Below, piece by piece: positions 49,289 to 58,627 of a stretch of DNA of 64,000 nt. Origin of the DNA: Ruminococcaceae bacterium UBA5406 (GTDB lineage: Bacteria > Bacillota > Clostridia > Oscillospirales > Acutalibacteraceae); NCBI GenBank assembly GCA_002407675.1, contig DHNW01000032.1, positions 241,778-305,777 of the forward strand, in the 5' to 3' direction. A program made the translations under genes and the position numbers. Below the pieces are notes generated by a model. That model ran no database searches. It saw only the letters and a program-made list of their open reading frames with translations, and was not told where the DNA came from. Position 1 is the first letter of the stretch; each line of letters starts with the position of its first letter.

Positions 49289-50146
49289 ATGACGGGAATT
49301 GTGGACGTGGGCGGCGGGCTCCGGGGAATTTACGGCGCCGGCGTTTTTGACTACTGTTTGGACCACGATATTCAATTTGACTACTGTATCGGCGTTTCCG
49401 CAGGAGGTGCCAATATTGCCTCCTATCTTGCGAAGCAGAAAGGCCGGAATTATCAGTTTTACATGGAGTATTCCTTCCGGAAGGAATACATGGGCCTGCA
49501 CACCCTGCTCCACACCGGTTCTTATCTGGACCTTGATTACGTTTACGGCGACCTTTCGAAAAAAAGCGGGGAAAACCCGCTGAATTTCAAAAAGTTCCAA
49601 ACTTCCGCCAGCCGAATGAAAGTGGTTGCGCTGAATGCGCTGACCGGCGAAACCATCTATTTCGACAAAAGCGACATGGTGCAGGACGACTACCATATTC
49701 TGAAAGCCTCTTCCACGCTGCCCGTTGTCTGCAAACCGTATTTTGTGGACGGCGTCCCGTATTACGACGGTGGGATGGCCGATCCCATCCCGCTGAAAAA
49801 GGCTTTTTCCGACGGATGCGGCACGGTTGCCCTCATTCTCACCAAACCCCTGGATTTTATCCGGGAACAGAAAAAAGACGCCCCCATGGCCCGGATTTTA
49901 AAGCACCAGTACCCAAAAGCCGCCGAGCAGCTCCTTTTGCGCTATCAGAAATACAACGACGGGGTTGTCCTGGCCAAAGAGCTCGCCCAGCAGGGAAAAG
50001 TGCAGATTATCGCGCCGGACAACTGCTGCGGAATGAAAACCCTGACGAAAAATCGGAAAAGCATGGAACAGATGTACCGAAAAGGATACCGCGATGCCGA
50101 ATGCCTGCCGGAGTTTCTCGGCATGGCAGAAACTATGCCGGCATAG
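49289..50146 (+). CDS. Patatin-like phospholipase
   Basis: The start is the ATG at 49289 behind GGGAGGG (285 residues). The oxyanion loop GGGLRGIYGAG opens the protein, the nucleophile serine is in GVSAGGANIASYLA, and the catalytic aspartate is in YYDGGMADPIPLKKA. There is no signal peptide, so it should act at the inner membrane face. It resembles the bacterial YjjU/RssA-like patatins that hydrolyse acyl esters. The physiological lipid is unknown. Confidence 0.93.
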   Translation: MTGIVDVGGGLRGIYGAGVFDYCLDHDIQFDYCIGVSAGGANIASYLAKQKGRNYQFYMEYSFRKEYMGLHTLLHTGSYLDLDYVYGDLSKKSGENPLNFKKFQTSASRMKVVALNALTGETIYFDKSDMVQDDYHILKASSTLPVVCKPYFVDGVPYYDGGMADPIPLKKAFSDGCGTVALILTKPLDFIREQKKDAPMARILKHQYPKAAEQLLLRYQKYNDGVVLAKELAQQGKVQIIAPDNCCGMKTLTKNRKSMEQMYRKGYRDAECLPEFLGMAETMPA

Positions 50147-50270
50147 TGCGCTGAAGTTCCCCTTGATTATAATACCCTCCCGGCAAAAATACAAGGTCAT
50201 CGGGAGCGGTTCAAGCGCCTGCCGTTTCCGCTGTATGTCTGCCCCCAGCAGGAAAGTCCCAAAACCTAGA

Positions 50271-50308
50271 AAAAACGCCGCTTGGGCTTAAAACCCAAAC
50301 GGCGTTTT
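50271..50308. terminator. Bidirectional terminator between patatin and GH20 genes
   Basis: ACGCCGCTTGGG pairs with CCCAAACGGCGT (50275-50286 and 50294-50305) with one mismatch. A residues before and T residues after allow termination from both sides. Confidence 0.85.
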
Positions 50309-50365
50309 GCTGCTGTGTCCCCTGAATCAATGCTTCCTCTCTGCGGTTCCTAGTCGGAAACCCAG

Positions 50366-52234
50366 TCACGTGTGCTTACAGGATCGTAAAAATCTGCAAA
50401 GATCCTGAATGGTTTCCCGTATCCGGAACAGCTCGCTTTCTCGATTCCGAATACGCCACTGGGCGGTAAACTGGCGGAACCACAGTTCCAGCTGAACCGC
50501 TAAGGTGCCACAGTTCATAGCGAATGGAGTCTGTTCCACATGGTACGCTTCCCTTTTGAGAGCCAGGCAGGCGGCATTCATCAGCGCCACTCCCCTCGCC
50601 GAAAGGGCATATTCCATCCGGTCGCCGAGCCGGCTGTCCGGGCATGGGAAAGCCGCCAGCGTCTTTTCAAGCTCCAGCGCACGACTGAAGCCGCGGAGTG
50701 CTTTTTCGTCATCCATTTTTAAGATGCGACCCCAATCATTTTGGGCCGTTTCGGAAAGATGCAGCAGCTTGGACTCCCGCCAGCAAACGACATCCGCCCA
50801 GGTGCCTGCCTGCTGTTCCGATAAATCCGTCAGAGCTTCCAGCAATTTTTTCGAAGGGGTTCCAAACTCCAAAACAGAATACGCTTCTGCAATCTGCGGC
50901 CACCGGCGCTTGTCCTCCGGATTCCATGACAAAGCCGCACCGGCTGCCATGCCGGGCATCGAGTTGGCCAAAAAGTTGATGTGGCCGTAATCGCCCCAGT
51001 CTGTATTCAAAATGCCCTGCGCTCCATACTTTTTTCCCAGTTCTGCCATACACCGGATATTTTCATAGGAATTCTCAAACAGGTTCATCATCCTGTTCCA
51101 GCCGCACACTCCCGGACACACCAGGAACGGAACTTTCGAATCCGAAATTGCCTGAACATCCTTTTCCGGCACGCTGCGTCCATAATTCCAGTAAAGGCAG
51201 GTAACCCCGTCCGGCAGCCGCTGGAGGGACTCTGTGGTTTTCAGCAGGATATCACCCCAAAACTGAACCTTTTTCCCTTTGCTTTGAACATAGCTGACGA
51301 GCTGTCTTAAAAAGGAAAGATATGCCTGGTCTTTCCCTATTTTTCGGACAAATTCCGCGCTCTTTCCGCAGCCGAGGTCAAATGTTTCATCACAGCCAAT
51401 ATTGAAAGTTCCGGAAGAAAACAGGGGAATATATTGATCCAGCATGTCCTTTACCATCCGGAAACTCTCCGGATTGGAAACATCCAAAGTATGGTGGGCC
51501 ATACGGTTATACCAGGAAAACGGAGACGGGCCGTCCGTTTCCAGTTCACAGTACCGGCTCCACGTTTTTGTGGAAAGGATCTCATACAGGTGGCCAAATG
51601 TCGCGAGGGACGGCACCAGCTCAATATTGCGCCCGCGGCAGTATCCGTCCAGTTCCAGGATATCTTCCGCCGTGAGGGGGTCTTTCCCGGTCCAGGCTTC
51701 ACTGAAATTGCGGAATGCAAACGTATGCTCCACATACAGCTGCATCTGATTGATTTTATAAAATGACAGCCGATCCGCCAGGCCTTTCAGCGTTGAAAGC
51801 GTCGGGACTTTGCCGCGCGTTATATCGTGGAAGAAACCGCGCACAGGGAAATACGGCTTGTCCAAAACCGTCATACCGGGCCAGGTATTTCCGCACTGCC
51901 GCGAAATCTGCCGCAGAGTCTGGATACCCCAGAAAATTCCCCGGCGGCCTCCGGCGAGCCGTACCCCGGCAGCCGTAATTTCGAGGCGGTATTCTTCTCC
52001 GTTTGAATCCGTCCGGTGAATCCATAAACCGGGCGGATAAGGAAGACAGTCTGCTTCAGCTTTTTCAATGGCCGCATAAACGGCGCTGTTCCTCTCGAGT
52101 TCTGTTTTCAGCAGCCGCGCTGCCTGAAATTCGCTGCTGCCGCAGCTTAAATCCAGAAAAATTGTAAAATCAAGCCCGAATGAAAAAGTCTCTTTGTTCC
52201 AAAGCACTTTTTGTGGGGATGGAAGCAAGACCAA
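50366..52234 (-). CDS. Glycoside hydrolase family 20 beta-N-acetylhexosaminidase-like enzyme
   Basis: TTG start at 52234, supported by AAGGAGAG nine bases ahead. 622 residues. The N-terminal GH20b-type domain reads YRLEITAAGVRLAGGRRGIF, and the barrel begins at KPYFPVRGFFHDITRGKVPT. The catalytic Asp-Glu pair is in FNIGCDETFDLGCGKS. Further barrel parts are QFWGDILLKT and LYWNYGRS. No signal peptide, so it acts on imported GlcNAc- or GalNAc-ended oligosaccharides. It lies downstream of a LacI regulator and opposite an oligosaccharide importer, which suggests a glycan locus. Confidence 0.92.
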   Translation of the reverse strand: MVLLPSPQKVLWNKETFSFGLDFTIFLDLSCGSSEFQAARLLKTELERNSAVYAAIEKAEADCLPYPPGLWIHRTDSNGEEYRLEITAAGVRLAGGRRGIFWGIQTLRQISRQCGNTWPGMTVLDKPYFPVRGFFHDITRGKVPTLSTLKGLADRLSFYKINQMQLYVEHTFAFRNFSEAWTGKDPLTAEDILELDGYCRGRNIELVPSLATFGHLYEILSTKTWSRYCELETDGPSPFSWYNRMAHHTLDVSNPESFRMVKDMLDQYIPLFSSGTFNIGCDETFDLGCGKSAEFVRKIGKDQAYLSFLRQLVSYVQSKGKKVQFWGDILLKTTESLQRLPDGVTCLYWNYGRSVPEKDVQAISDSKVPFLVCPGVCGWNRMMNLFENSYENIRCMAELGKKYGAQGILNTDWGDYGHINFLANSMPGMAAGAALSWNPEDKRRWPQIAEAYSVLEFGTPSKKLLEALTDLSEQQAGTWADVVCWRESKLLHLSETAQNDWGRILKMDDEKALRGFSRALELEKTLAAFPCPDSRLGDRMEYALSARGVALMNAACLALKREAYHVEQTPFAMNCGTLAVQLELWFRQFTAQWRIRNRESELFRIRETIQDLCRFLRSCKHT

Positions 52235-52361
52235 CTGACGTCTCTCCTTACTTTGCTGCAGCCGCTGTCAATTCACAAAGACGGAAATTTCTCCATTTAC
52301 CCAGCCAGTCCCTGCAAAATCGAAAGCCATCCGGCCCTGCCGCGGGGCGGCGGGTCTTCCG

Positions 52362-53411
52362 CTAGCTGTTCGCAGTATATTTATCCGTTGATTTCCGATA
52401 CAGAACCTTCGGCTGAATATAGATGGTTTCGCAGGGAAGTTCCGGCAGGTCAATCCTCATCATAATTTGCCTGACAAGGCGCTGGCCAAGGATTTTTGTA
52501 TCCACACAGACCGTTGTCAGCTGAGAATCCGACATAACCTTCTCCCGGATATTGTCATAGCCGGAAACGGCAACATCTTCCGGAACATGGCAGCCTCTTT
52601 TCTTCAGGGCATCAATCAGCATAAAAGCGATGTAATCGTTCGCGCACACAAAAGCCTGCGGCAATGAAGAGAGGTTGTCCAAGACATTCAAAATTTCGTC
52701 CGCATAATAAAAATGGCCCTTTGGGCTGCTTGTAAAACAATATTTCTGCATAAGCGGGATTTTATTGACAGCCAGCGCATATTTAAATCCTTCCCAACGG
52801 TCCAAAATTGTTTTTGAATAGGTGATGTCCCCAATAAATCCAAAACTCTTCAGTCCGTTCCCAATCATTCGCTCTGTAATTTGGCAGATGCTGTTATATC
52901 CTTCCAGCAAAAGCAGGTCGCCGCCTCTAGACTTCTGAAACATTTTCGGCGTAGTATCCAGAAAAACGACCGGAATCTCTGTGCTCAGAAGGGAATCAAT
53001 GATGCTGTCGTTATACACATTAATAACGATAATGCCGCTGACATGGTGCGGATCAATGATTTTCGGCAGGACATACTTTCCTTCTCGGTTCTTAGCCAGG
53101 ATACTGTAAATAAAATCATACCCGGATTCTGCCAGGGATGCTGAGATCGTGTTAATAATTTTCATCCAAAATTCAGAAAAATCCGGGGCAATCGTAATAA
53201 CAGCAATACAGCGGACCTTATCTTTCTGAAAGTCTCCGGCAAGCTGCAGCTGCTCCTGGGTAAGCTTTTCATAGCCGTTTTCTGCCAGCTTGCGCAGAAC
53301 CTTTTTTTTCGTTTCCAGCGAAACGCCCGGTTTATCGTTAATTACTTTCGACACAGTAATTCTGGAAAGATGCAGCTGGCTTGCAATTTCTTTTAATGTA
53401 ACGTGATTCAT
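52362..53411 (-). CDS. LacI-family transcriptional regulator
   Basis: 349 residues. The N-terminal helix-turn-helix reads VTLKEIASQLHLSRITVSKV, followed by the hinge. The periplasmic-binding-like effector domain contains FGFIGDITYSKTILDRWEGF, AFVCANDYIAFMLIDALKKR and VAVSGYDNI, as expected for the family. It lies between the GH20 gene and the divergent importer operon and likely controls both. A perfect 7-bp palindrome in the intergenic region is a candidate operator. Confidence 0.94.
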   Translation of the reverse strand: MNHVTLKEIASQLHLSRITVSKVINDKPGVSLETKKKVLRKLAENGYEKLTQEQLQLAGDFQKDKVRCIAVITIAPDFSEFWMKIINTISASLAESGYDFIYSILAKNREGKYVLPKIIDPHHVSGIIVINVYNDSIIDSLLSTEIPVVFLDTTPKMFQKSRGGDLLLLEGYNSICQITERMIGNGLKSFGFIGDITYSKTILDRWEGFKYALAVNKIPLMQKYCFTSSPKGHFYYADEILNVLDNLSSLPQAFVCANDYIAFMLIDALKKRGCHVPEDVAVSGYDNIREKVMSDSQLTTVCVDTKILGQRLVRQIMMRIDLPELPCETIYIQPKVLYRKSTDKYTANS

Positions 53412-53942
53412 TTTTATCCCCCGGATACGGCAAGTCTTTAATATCTTTCTTTTATAACATGTACTATAGCATAATCTTTCATTGTGATCAACATCAAAAC
53501 AGACTGTGCCTTGATATAAAGCAATGTTTATTTAAATGTGTGTAATATAAATATTACATATTATAATACACTATTAATTTGTTATTCTTGTTTTTTGAAT
53601 TTATTATGTAAAAATATTTCGATAAATACATTTACATAAGAATTAATTAAAATTTTTATGTGAATGTATTAGCCTCAATTTTATAACATAACAGCGATTA
53701 TACAGCTTTAAATTATTTATTTTAGTCAAATCTATTGCATTTTCTTTTGATAAGTAGTAAAATATTTCGCGTAAACATATAATATAAACATAGTGTAAAT
53801 ATTATTATATTTTTGCTTGCTTTTTATTCATACGACTCAAATTTATAATAGCAAGTTTGTATTATTTTGTTTACACATTACAGCCTGTATTTCCAGAACA
53901 TCAGCTGACCCATACAAACTGCAGCCCAGGAAGGAGAGTTCG
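53412..53942. other. Very AT-rich 531-bp divergent intergenic region
   Basis: No gene was found. The region is far more AT-rich than its surroundings. It holds the palindrome TGTAATA-TAAA-TATTACA (53541-53558) and a possible -10 TATAAT near 53779-53784, downstream of TTGATA with overlong spacing. Some run-on similarity between TGTAAATATTA segments suggests further regulator sites, none of them certain. Confidence 0.5.
53541..53558. promoter_or_regulatory. Candidate operator palindrome between LacI gene and importer operon
   Basis: TGTAATATAAATATTACA has 7-bp perfect arms around TAAA. The size and symmetry fit LacI-type operators, though the usual central CG is missing. Confidence 0.35.
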
Positions 53943-54899
53943 ATGAAAACAATGGATTCTACAAAGCTCCAGCGAAAAGGCAGAAAAAAGCGCTGGACAA
54001 AGGATGACACGGAGCTGAGCCTGCTGGCAGCTCCTACGGTGGTCTGGTACTTACTGTTCGCCTACTTGCCGATGTTTGGCCTAATCATTGCTTTTAAAAA
54101 CTTTAAAATTCACGGTAATTTTATCAAAAGCGTTTTTTCAAGCCAATGGGTAGGGCTTGAAAATTTCAAATTCATGTTTACAAGTAACGAAGCAGCCATT
54201 GTCCTTCGCAATACACTGGGATATAACATCATTTTTATTTCACTTGGAATTATTCTTCCTGTTATTCTGGCCGTTGCCATTGAGAACCTGCACAGCAAAC
54301 GAATGGCGAAGGTCTACCAGACGGCCATGTTTATGCCTTATTTTCTCTCTTGGGTCGTGGTTGCTGCCGTTGTATGGGGATTCTTGAGCTATGACAAAGG
54401 AATTGTAAACTCAGCTTTGTCACAAATGGGGAAAGACCCCGTCAACTGGTACATGAGCCCGCAGTACTGGCCGCCGTTTCTGATCTTTATGAACCTGTGG
54501 AAAGGGCTGGGGTATGGTATGGTGCTTTACCTTGCCGCTGTAGTTGGAATCGACCCTTCCTATTATGAAGCAGCCGTGATTGACGGCGCGACAAAATGGC
54601 AGCAAACACGCTATATCACTCTGCCGATGATTAAAACGGTTATCATCATTATGTTCATTCTGAATGTAGGTCATATTTTCTATTCTGATTTCGGGCTGTT
54701 CTATCAGGTTCCGCGCGATTCCAACTCGCTATTCAATGTCACTTACACGCTGGATATAATGGTATACAAATCGTTAAAAAGCTCGACAGTCGGTATGGCT
54801 TCTGCCGCGGCGTTTTTCCAGTCCGTTATGGGATGCCTGACAACACTGGCTGCCAACGCGGTTGTAAAACATATTGATCCAGACAGCGCTATGATCTAG
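53943..54899 (+). CDS. LplB/YteP-type oligosaccharide ABC permease
   Basis: The start is at 53943 after GGAAGGAGAG (318 residues). About six membrane segments, starting LSLLAAPTVVWYLLFAYLPM, with FKNFKIHGNFIKS in the first loop, a mark of the LplB group. The EAA loop reads YEAAVIDGATKWQQTRYITL. The next two genes encode the second permease and the binding protein. No ATPase gene is present. Confidence 0.94.
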   Translation: MKTMDSTKLQRKGRKKRWTKDDTELSLLAAPTVVWYLLFAYLPMFGLIIAFKNFKIHGNFIKSVFSSQWVGLENFKFMFTSNEAAIVLRNTLGYNIIFISLGIILPVILAVAIENLHSKRMAKVYQTAMFMPYFLSWVVVAAVVWGFLSYDKGIVNSALSQMGKDPVNWYMSPQYWPPFLIFMNLWKGLGYGMVLYLAAVVGIDPSYYEAAVIDGATKWQQTRYITLPMIKTVIIIMFILNVGHIFYSDFGLFYQVPRDSNSLFNVTYTLDIMVYKSLKSSTVGMASAAAFFQSVMGCLTTLAANAVVKHIDPDSAMI

Positions 54900-54910
54900 G
54901 AGGGTGGAAA

Positions 54911-55837
54911 ATGCAGAAGCTGCATTATCAGACAGGCCTCGAAAAATTTAACCGTATCAGAAATTCCACAAATATTCTTTATCACATTCTCTTCATTGTT
55001 CTTTCCCTGATATGTATTCTTCCTGTTATTCTGATTCTGTCTATCTCTTTATCTTCGGAACAGTGTATTCAGGATTATGGATATCACTTTATCCCGCAGG
55101 TATTCTCCGCTTCTTCTTATACTTTTCTTTGGCGGCAGCATACCATTCTGTTCCGCGCTTTAGGTGTTTCGGTTTTTGTTACCTTAATTGGAACGGCGAT
55201 CGGGGTCCTGCTGACTACGTCAATGGGGTATGTGCTTTCCCGGCCGCAATACCGGCTGAAAAATTTTATGACATGGCTCGTTTTTATACCTATGGTATTT
55301 AACGGAGGCATTGTTTCCAGTTATTTTATCAATACAAATTTTCTCCAGTTAAGAAACAGCGTCTGGGCATATATCTGGCCTTTGGCTGTCAATTCATTCA
55401 ATGTTATCATCTGCAAGACTTTCTTTAAGTCTACCATTCCCGATTCTATTGTAGAATCGGCCAAAATAGACGGCGCAACGCAGCTGACTATTTACTTCAG
55501 AATTATTCTTCCGATTTCACTGCCTGTTCTGGCTACAATCGGGCTTTTCCTGTGTTTTGGATATTGGAACGACTGGTTCCAGGCTCTGCTGTATATTGAT
55601 AATTCAACATTAAACTCTCTTCAGGCTCTTCTGAACCAAATTATGAACAATGTAGATTACCTGTCGAGGAACGCAGCAACTTTAGGCATCAGTTCGGCTG
55701 AAATGGCAAGAACGATGCCGAAGGAAGGCGCCCGTATGGCCATAGCGGTGATTATCATCATTCCAATCGCATGTGTTTACCCATTTTTCCAAAGGTACTT
55801 TATCTCCGGTCTGACAATCGGGGCGGTGAAAGGATAA
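54911..55837 (+). CDS. LplC/YtcP-type oligosaccharide ABC permease
   Basis: 308 residues behind AGGAGGGTGG. Six membrane segments, with the coupling loop VESAKIDGATQLTIYFRIIL and the common end FISGLTIGAVKG. It forms the channel with the LplB-type protein 11 nt upstream. Confidence 0.94.
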   Translation: MQKLHYQTGLEKFNRIRNSTNILYHILFIVLSLICILPVILILSISLSSEQCIQDYGYHFIPQVFSASSYTFLWRQHTILFRALGVSVFVTLIGTAIGVLLTTSMGYVLSRPQYRLKNFMTWLVFIPMVFNGGIVSSYFINTNFLQLRNSVWAYIWPLAVNSFNVIICKTFFKSTIPDSIVESAKIDGATQLTIYFRIILPISLPVLATIGLFLCFGYWNDWFQALLYIDNSTLNSLQALLNQIMNNVDYLSRNAATLGISSAEMARTMPKEGARMAIAVIIIIPIACVYPFFQRYFISGLTIGAVKG

Positions 55838-55906
55838 CCGTATGCCATTTAGCCTTGCAGGGCTAAAAATAAAAAGATTTATACAAAAAAGGTGGAGGTA
55901 TTGTTT

Positions 55907-57382
55907 ATGAAAACACGTAAGGTAATTTCTTTGCTGTGTGCAGCAGCAATGGCCGTCAGCATACTGCCGGGCTGTCAGTCCGGAAAAGCGGCGACTTCCG
56001 CTGTTTCCGGCAATTCTGGTTCTGCGGACTCGGCGGCCAGCAAAGACGCGCCGACACTGACGTGGTGGCTGATCGGCAACCAGCCGCAGGATCTTCAGGA
56101 AGGCTTAGATAAGATTAATGCTTACACAGCACCTAAAATTGGCGTCAAAGTGGACATCAAAGTGGCCGGCTGGGGCGATTGGTCCGATAAAATGAACCAG
56201 ATCGTCAATTCCGGTGAAAAATTCGACATCATGTTTACCAACAACACCAAATACAGCAGACAGGTAAACATGGGAGCTTTTGCCGATATCACGGATCTTG
56301 TGCAGCAGAAAACTCCAGACTTGTACAAATCCATTCCACAGAACGTCTGGAAAGGAGCTATGATTAAAAACAAAATTTATGCCGTCCCAACTTATAAGGA
56401 CTCATCCATTACACAGTACTGGTGCTTTGACGATACTTACGTCGAAAAATATCATATTGATGTGGCAAATACAAAAACCTTTGAGGCACTGGACAAAGCT
56501 CTGACGAAAATTAAGCAGGGTGAAGGAAAATCCTGTTACCCGCTGAACCTTACACAAAGCGATGCTTTCAGCGGTTTGCTGAATAATTATGATGACCTCA
56601 CTCTTGGCCTGCCGCCTATCGGAGTCCGTATCGACGATAAGAGCCATAAAGTAGTCAGCGTACTGGAGCAGCCGGACGTAAAGGCAGATTTGGAAATGCT
56701 GCACAAATGGTATAAAGAAGGAATCATCAACCCGGACGCACCGACACAGAAAGATGCGGTAAAAGGAAGAATTTTCTTCTCTGCACAAGGTTTTCCGGGA
56801 GCGGAAGCCAGCTGGGCAATCAACGAAGGTGAAAAAAAGGTTGATACCGTTCAGGCAGCCCAGCCAATTATGACTGACAGTTCCATTCAGGGGTCTTTGA
56901 ACGCCATCTCGGCAAATTCTGAGCATAAAACCGAGGCCATTGAATTCCTGCAGCTTGTCAACACAGATCAGAAACTGAGGGATATGCTGGGCTACGGCAT
57001 TGAAGGAAAAGACTTCGAATACGTCAGCAGCAAAGTCGTGAAGCGCCTCACCGACACATGGGGCATCGGCAATTATGCTATCGGCTCATTTTTCGACATG
57101 GCTACCCAGAACGACGTTCCGGCAGACCAATGGGAGCAAGTGAAAAAGCTGAACGAAAAAGCCGTTGCTTCCACATGCCTTGGTTTCACGCCGGATACTT
57201 CCGATCTTACTACGGAAATCACCAACTGCGACGCTTCATGGGGCAAGTTCCGCTTTGAACTGATGACCGGTGCTTCCGATCCGGATACCGTAATTCCGAA
57301 AGCGATCGCCGAGCTGAAATCTTCCGGTATGGATAAAATTATAAAGTCCTTGCAGTCTCAGCTGGATTCTCAGTATAAATAA
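55907..57382 (+). CDS. LplA-like oligosaccharide-binding lipoprotein with DUF3502-type C-terminus
   Basis: The ATG at 55907 follows GGTGGAGGTA (491 residues). A lipoprotein signal ends VSILPGCQSG. The body has LTWWLIGNQPQDLQEGLDKI and later NGDK-free segments such as GVRIDDKSHKVVSVLEQPDV. The C-terminal part, with ITNCDASWGKFRFELMTGAS and ELKSSGMDKII, matches the DUF3502-type ending of this binding-protein group. It should deliver oligosaccharides to the LplBC-like permeases. The GH130, GH38 and GH3 enzymes downstream point to mannose-containing glycans. Confidence 0.93.
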   Translation: MKTRKVISLLCAAAMAVSILPGCQSGKAATSAVSGNSGSADSAASKDAPTLTWWLIGNQPQDLQEGLDKINAYTAPKIGVKVDIKVAGWGDWSDKMNQIVNSGEKFDIMFTNNTKYSRQVNMGAFADITDLVQQKTPDLYKSIPQNVWKGAMIKNKIYAVPTYKDSSITQYWCFDDTYVEKYHIDVANTKTFEALDKALTKIKQGEGKSCYPLNLTQSDAFSGLLNNYDDLTLGLPPIGVRIDDKSHKVVSVLEQPDVKADLEMLHKWYKEGIINPDAPTQKDAVKGRIFFSAQGFPGAEASWAINEGEKKVDTVQAAQPIMTDSSIQGSLNAISANSEHKTEAIEFLQLVNTDQKLRDMLGYGIEGKDFEYVSSKVVKRLTDTWGIGNYAIGSFFDMATQNDVPADQWEQVKKLNEKAVASTCLGFTPDTSDLTTEITNCDASWGKFRFELMTGASDPDTVIPKAIAELKSSGMDKIIKSLQSQLDSQYK

Positions 57383-57425
57383 TGGGAAAAGCCAGCAACG
57401 GCAGGCTTTGACGGGATTATTTCTT

Positions 57426-57470
57426 GGCAACCTGAGCGGAATGTTAGCGTTGCGTTCAGGCTGCCTTTTT
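57426..57470 (+). terminator. Terminator after the binding lipoprotein gene
   Basis: GGCAACCTGAGCG (57426-57438) pairs imperfectly with CGTTCAGGCTGCC (57453-57465), and TTTTT follows. It separates the importer from the hydrolase genes, which may still be reached by read-through. Confidence 0.7.
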
Positions 57471-57534
57471 CAATCTCCGCGGTCCTGCCGGCTGCTGGAT
57501 TCATTCCACAATTGAAAATACAGGAGGCATTCCG

Positions 57535-58521
57535 TTGAGCAAGTTAATAGGCTCATCACTCAAGAATATTCCATGGCAGGAAAAGCCGTCTGGCTGTACA
57601 GCGCCCGTCTGGCGGTATACCCAAAACCCAATTATAGCAAGGGACGCGCTGCCGACATCCAACAGTGTATTCAATTCCGCAGTTGTCCCCTTTCAGTCCG
57701 GATTTGCAGGCGTTTTCCGCTGTGACAGCAAAGCCGTAAGCATGGATATCCATGCAGGGTTCAGCACAGACGGGATTCACTGGAACATTAAACCGGAACC
57801 GATTCAGTTTGAAGGGGACCCCGATGTGACAAGACGGGAATACCGGTATGATCCCCGCGTGTGTTTTCTGGAAGACCGGTACTATATAACGTGGTGCAAC
57901 GGATATCACGGTCCAACCATCGGGGTTGGATATACGTTTGATTTTAAAAAATTCTACCAATTGGAAAACGCTTTTTTGCCTTATAACCGCAACGGAGTGC
58001 TGTTCCCCAAAAAAATCAACGGGTACTACGCCATGCTGAGCCGGCCGAGCGATACGGGCCATACGCCCTTCGGAGATATTTTTTGCAGTTTCAGCCCGGA
58101 TTTAGTCTTCTGGGGTAAACACCGCTTTGTCATGGGAGCTGTAAACAGTGACCGAACCGCATGGCAATCTAAAAAAATCGGCCCAGGCCCGATACCGCTG
58201 GAAACTGACAGAGGATGGCTGCTGATTTACCACGGCGTCATCAATACCTGCAACGGTTTCACCTACCGGATGGGATGTGCTCTTCTCGACCATGACGAAC
58301 CCTGGAAGGTTAAGCTTCGTTCCCGGTTTTACATTTTAGGCCCGCAGGAACTGTATGAACAGGTTGGGGACGTGCCAAACGTGATTTTCCCATGCGCCTG
58401 TCTGTCGGATTCCTCTACCGGTCGGATTGCGATTTATTACGGATGTGCTGATACGGTAACCGGCCTTGCTTTTACGACCGTAGATGAATTGATCAATTTT
58501 ATGGAAAAATATCCTTTGTAA
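57535..58521 (+). CDS. Glycoside phosphorylase family GH130 (beta-mannoside type)
   Basis: TTG start at 57535 behind ACAGGAGGC (328 residues). The five-bladed propeller shows the family pattern YRYDPRVCFLEDRYYITWCN, GVLFPKKINGYYAMLSRPSD and RGWLLIYHGV. GH130 enzymes phosphorolyse beta-mannosides such as Man-beta-1,4-GlcNAc or Man-beta-1,4-Glc, releasing mannose 1-phosphate. The nearby alpha-mannosidase and hexosaminidase favour an N-glycan-core substrate. The subfamily was not determined. Confidence 0.92.
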   Translation: MSKLIGSSLKNIPWQEKPSGCTAPVWRYTQNPIIARDALPTSNSVFNSAVVPFQSGFAGVFRCDSKAVSMDIHAGFSTDGIHWNIKPEPIQFEGDPDVTRREYRYDPRVCFLEDRYYITWCNGYHGPTIGVGYTFDFKKFYQLENAFLPYNRNGVLFPKKINGYYAMLSRPSDTGHTPFGDIFCSFSPDLVFWGKHRFVMGAVNSDRTAWQSKKIGPGPIPLETDRGWLLIYHGVINTCNGFTYRMGCALLDHDEPWKVKLRSRFYILGPQELYEQVGDVPNVIFPCACLSDSSTGRIAIYYGCADTVTGLAFTTVDELINFMEKYPL

Positions 58522-58627
58522 AATGATTTATATGAACTGCATTTACAGGACACCGGTCCGTGATAAAATATTCTGAAAGCCGCCCGGATGTCGAAAAAAA
58601 TATCCGGCCGAGGAGGATTCATACAAA

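Noticed and set aside
52268..52453. Small 61-residue frame between LacI and GH20 genes
   Set aside because: Half of it overlaps the 3' end of the LacI gene in another frame. It has no good ribosome site and no known relatives.
55838..55906. Hairpin TTAGCC/GGCTAA between permease and lipoprotein genes
   Set aside because: The stem is only six pairs and A residues, not T, follow. Too weak to call a terminator.
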